Source of the DNA: a virus
Direction: 5' to 3' (one strand)
Virus record (IMG/VR): IMGVR_UViG_3300018080_000333
Span: 1-38,549 of that record
DNA length: 38,549 nucleotides
The notes below the pieces were generated by a model. That model ran no database searches. It worked only from the letters and a program-made list of their open reading frames with translations, and was not told the DNA's origin. Positions 36,617 through 38,549 of this stretch are shown piece after piece. Position numbers and translations under genes: made by a program. Within the stretch, counting starts at the first letter, position 1, and every line of letters begins with the position of its first letter.

Positions 36617-37964
36617 GAAAATGAAGTGCTCGGGTGAAGTGCCGATCAGCGTGGAGGTTGCAGAGCAGGTTGGCGCGGCGAAGCAGGAGCTGTTCGGTGT
36701 GCTCAAACAGTTTGTTCGCGAGTATGTGCGGGAAGAGCTGGGTGGTCGGTCCAAGATTGAGTTTTTCCCGTGGAAAGTAGAAATCGGGGCGGCGCTCGAT
36801 GAGATCGTGGGGGCTTGTCCGTTCCCCGATGATGGTGCGCGGAGGCTGGTTTCCACCGCGAACCATAACTTGGTGTGTTCCGAGACGCCCATGGAGTTCT
36901 GGCGGCGCAGCAGCTTCTTGGACCTCGCACTGGTCCACACGTCTCCGTTTTGCCCTCCGATCTCAGACCGGATGATGAAGCTTCGGCGCACGAAATGTGA
37001 CGCATCGCGGTGGTTGGCGTCGTCGGCATGGTCCAGCTATATCGCGCCAACATGGAATGCGATCAAGCCGTACAATCCGTGCTTGGGGTGGTTGGCGCGT
37101 CTGATCTTCCGTGTCGCCGCATATCAGGATGCGTTGGCCGATAACATTCCGGTCGGGGCAAAAACGGTATCGGACCTGTTGGGTCAGGTCACCACAGGGG
37201 ATGATTGGCAGTGGGCGATCACTCGTGTTCCTCGGAGCCGGTGGACCCCCGAGATGCTGGAGGCGCTTGGGAAGTCGGACTTTGTTCCTTTCGCCGCTAA
37301 GGTGTGGGGGGAGGGTGATACTTGGGGCAAGGAGGCGCGGATGCAGGAGAAGCTGGGTGGGGAGACAATGTACTACCCGGCGATGGAGAATTTGCAGCGG
37401 TCGTCATACATCAGAACTCTGATCCGTGAGGTCCGTCAGCGCGGTGGAACCTACATTGCCGATCAGGCGGAGCGCCTGTTGGGAGAGAGTGCAACACTCG
37501 AACAATTCTGGAGCCGCGTCCTGACTTTCTATCTTGCGATCTCTGCCGGTGCGTCACCGTATTATATCGAGTGGGCCGCTCCGAACGAGTATGCGAGGAC
37601 TCGGTTGCAGGAGGCGACAGGTGAAGCAGCACTGTCCGATATATGGCATTTGGTGCAGGCGGTTTGGAGGGAGGCCCACAAGGTTGAGTCGGATGAGCAC
37701 GCGATCCAGTATGTGATCGATGCGGTTGTCACGGCGGCGACCATGGAGGACCGTCCCAAGAACATGTCGCTGGTCCAGTTCGCATGGGTCGTCTTGCTTC
37801 AGAGGACGGGTGATTGGGTGGTCCCGGAACTGGTCCAGAAGATTCCGGTGTGGGAGATGAGTCCGGTGTTGCATGGTGCGCTGCGGCATACCTTCGAGGT
37901 GGAGTATAAGCGGGAGATGGAACAACTCTACGGCTCGGCGATGAAGAAGGGGTTGAAAGGGTGA
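36606..37964 (+). CDS. Large orphan protein, 452 aa
   Basis: The largest unassigned gene in the window. ATG 36606 lies inside the previous gene (11-base overlap) after AGGAGGATCAGG. The protein is largely helical, with cysteines at 8, 81, 103, 125 and 142, several Trp, and a basic KLRRTKCDASRW segment near residue 121. No ATP-binding loop, nuclease motif, membrane segment or signal peptide is apparent. The C-terminus is basic. Virion or host-takeover roles are both possible. Confidence 0.75.
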   Translation: MFGKKMKCSGEVPISVEVAEQVGAAKQELFGVLKQFVREYVREELGGRSKIEFFPWKVEIGAALDEIVGACPFPDDGARRLVSTANHNLVCSETPMEFWRRSSFLDLALVHTSPFCPPISDRMMKLRRTKCDASRWLASSAWSSYIAPTWNAIKPYNPCLGWLARLIFRVAAYQDALADNIPVGAKTVSDLLGQVTTGDDWQWAITRVPRSRWTPEMLEALGKSDFVPFAAKVWGEGDTWGKEARMQEKLGGETMYYPAMENLQRSSYIRTLIREVRQRGGTYIADQAERLLGESATLEQFWSRVLTFYLAISAGASPYYIEWAAPNEYARTRLQEATGEAALSDIWHLVQAVWREAHKVESDEHAIQYVIDAVVTAATMEDRPKNMSLVQFAWVVLLQRTGDWVVPELVQKIPVWEMSPVLHGALRHTFEVEYKREMEQLYGSAMKKGLKG

Positions 37965-38152
37965 TGGATCAACGTAAACTTAATACCCGTTTCATGCGGC
38001 TACAGGTCTGGTGGCACCTGTGGATGGATCGAGTCGAGCATCGATACGGGATGCCACGACTCGCCGGGGCCGGGCGTTGGCTCTGGACCACCACGATCAG
38101 AATCGCGACCTATCCGTTGCGGATCAGGTTACAACAAGAAATAAAGGATTGA
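37964..38152 (+). CDS. Small basic Trp-rich protein, 62 aa
   Basis: Shares its start (TGATG) with the previous stop; GTG 37961 is an alternative. Rich in Arg and Trp (QVWWHLWMDRVEHR, then GRWLWTTTIRIATYPLRIRL), with amphipathic helices that could touch membrane or nucleic acid. Function unknown. Confidence 0.55.
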   Translation: MDQRKLNTRFMRLQVWWHLWMDRVEHRYGMPRLAGAGRWLWTTTIRIATYPLRIRLQQEIKD

Positions 38153-38165
38153 CAGGAGAACGACG

Positions 38166-38441
38166 ATGGGTGAAGAACACGAGTGGACCGAACGGATCGA
38201 GGCGCATGTGCGTGGCTGGCTCGAAGCGTTGCAGGACAAGCTGGCGGATGCGCAGGACGAATACGCCGCCGCGCAGGGTGCGGGGGACGAGGAAGACGAG
38301 GAGAGCTGGGACAATGAGATTGACGATCTCAACTGTCGCATCCACAATTTGGAAGCGATGATCGACGAGTGCGATGTCGCCGACTATCTGGAGGAGTGTG
38401 AGCGGTGCGGTGCAACCCCGGAACTTGAGGAAGCAGGATGA
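38166..38441 (+). CDS. Acidic helical protein, 91 aa
   Basis: ATG 38166 follows GACAGGAGAACGACG. Heptad-like helices rich in Glu, Asp and Ala (residues 5-40 and 50-75), then CERCG (81-85) near the end. Too few cysteines for a clear metal site, though C70 could join. It overlaps the last gene by 4 bases. Confidence 0.65.
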   Translation: MGEEHEWTERIEAHVRGWLEALQDKLADAQDEYAAAQGAGDEEDEESWDNEIDDLNCRIHNLEAMIDECDVADYLEECERCGATPELEEAG

Positions 38442-38549
38442 TCGCGGTTACCAACAGCAGCAATGTCGCCAGCGTTGGCTGGACCTTCGTCTTCGAGGAT
38501 GATGGTCGGCGGTTCGGCGATCTCTATATCAGCTTCAAGGGCGGCGGCG
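38438..38549 (+). CDS. Partial gene, KTSC-like domain
   Basis: Starts in ATGA overlap and runs off the right edge after 37 codons. The visible part (NSSNVASVGWTFVFEDDG, then LYISFKGGG) resembles the start of the KTSC domain, which has S-S-N-I-x-x-I-G-Y then a hydrophobic V-x-F-x-x-G strand. The diagnostic KTSC residues lie beyond the edge, so this is tentative. Confidence 0.5.
   Translation, partial: MIAVTNSSNVASVGWTFVFEDDGRRFGDLYISFKGGG

Overview
The window is a stretch of a tailed double-stranded DNA phage genome. Every gene I can support lies on the + strand. Genes are packed head to tail, many with 1-14 base overlaps (ATGA, TGATG, GTGA), and most have AGGAG-type ribosome sites. A large terminase subunit, a primase/helicase/polymerase set and many small orphan genes fit nothing else. 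The DNA is GC-rich and the coding strand is purine-rich. Promoters are sigma70-like (TTGACA or TTGACG, 17-base spacer, TATAAT-like), so the host is a bacterium using a housekeeping-type sigma factor. I cannot name the host. No tRNA, rRNA, integrase, transposon or CRISPR array was seen, and no capsid or tail gene lies in the window.

Layout. 1-5.8 kb: small orphan genes, a DUF2786-type protein and a small metallophosphoesterase. 5.8-7.6 kb: a coiled-coil protein and two related proteins that look like RAMP-fold (Cas7-like) proteins. 7.6-8.2 kb: a C-rich, G-poor stretch with a GAAA-loop hairpin, short repeats and an intrinsic terminator. 8.2-9.7 kb: a UvsW-like SF2 helicase, possibly leaderless. 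9.7-10.1 kb: a non-coding, origin-like stretch ending in a strong promoter. 10.1-25 kb: the replication/recombination block. It holds a DnaB-type helicase, RHH regulator, zinc-ribbon protein, DnaG-type primase, a uracil-DNA glycosylase/exonuclease/polymerase fusion, a UvsY-like mediator, a gp32-like SSB, a 5' nuclease, a single-chain Mre11-Rad50 fusion and a RusA-like resolvase. 25-28 kb: a lysine-rich candidate small terminase, TerL and an HU-like protein. 28-30.5 kb: an epimerase-like protein and small orphans. 30.5-31.5 kb: a separately promoted and terminated DUF932 gene. 31.5-38.5 kb: accessory genes including a RING-like zinc protein, DUF1937, ThyX, a DNA methyltransferase, a MazG-like protein and a partial KTSC-like gene.

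How they work together. The replication proteins resemble T4 in parts list (UvsW, UvsY, gp32, gp46/47, DnaB and primase) but use an SPO1-style family A polymerase that carries its own uracil glycosylase. The 5' nuclease, normally part of Pol I, is a separate gene. ThyX, the MazG-like protein, the DUF1937 protein and the polymerase-linked glycosylase together suggest tight control of thymidine and uracil. No UvsX/RecA was found here, although a UvsY-like mediator implies one.

Best candidates for something new are the paired RAMP-like proteins, the one-chain Mre11-Rad50, the ribosome site bridged by a hairpin ahead of the 5' nuclease gene, and the RING-like mini-protein.
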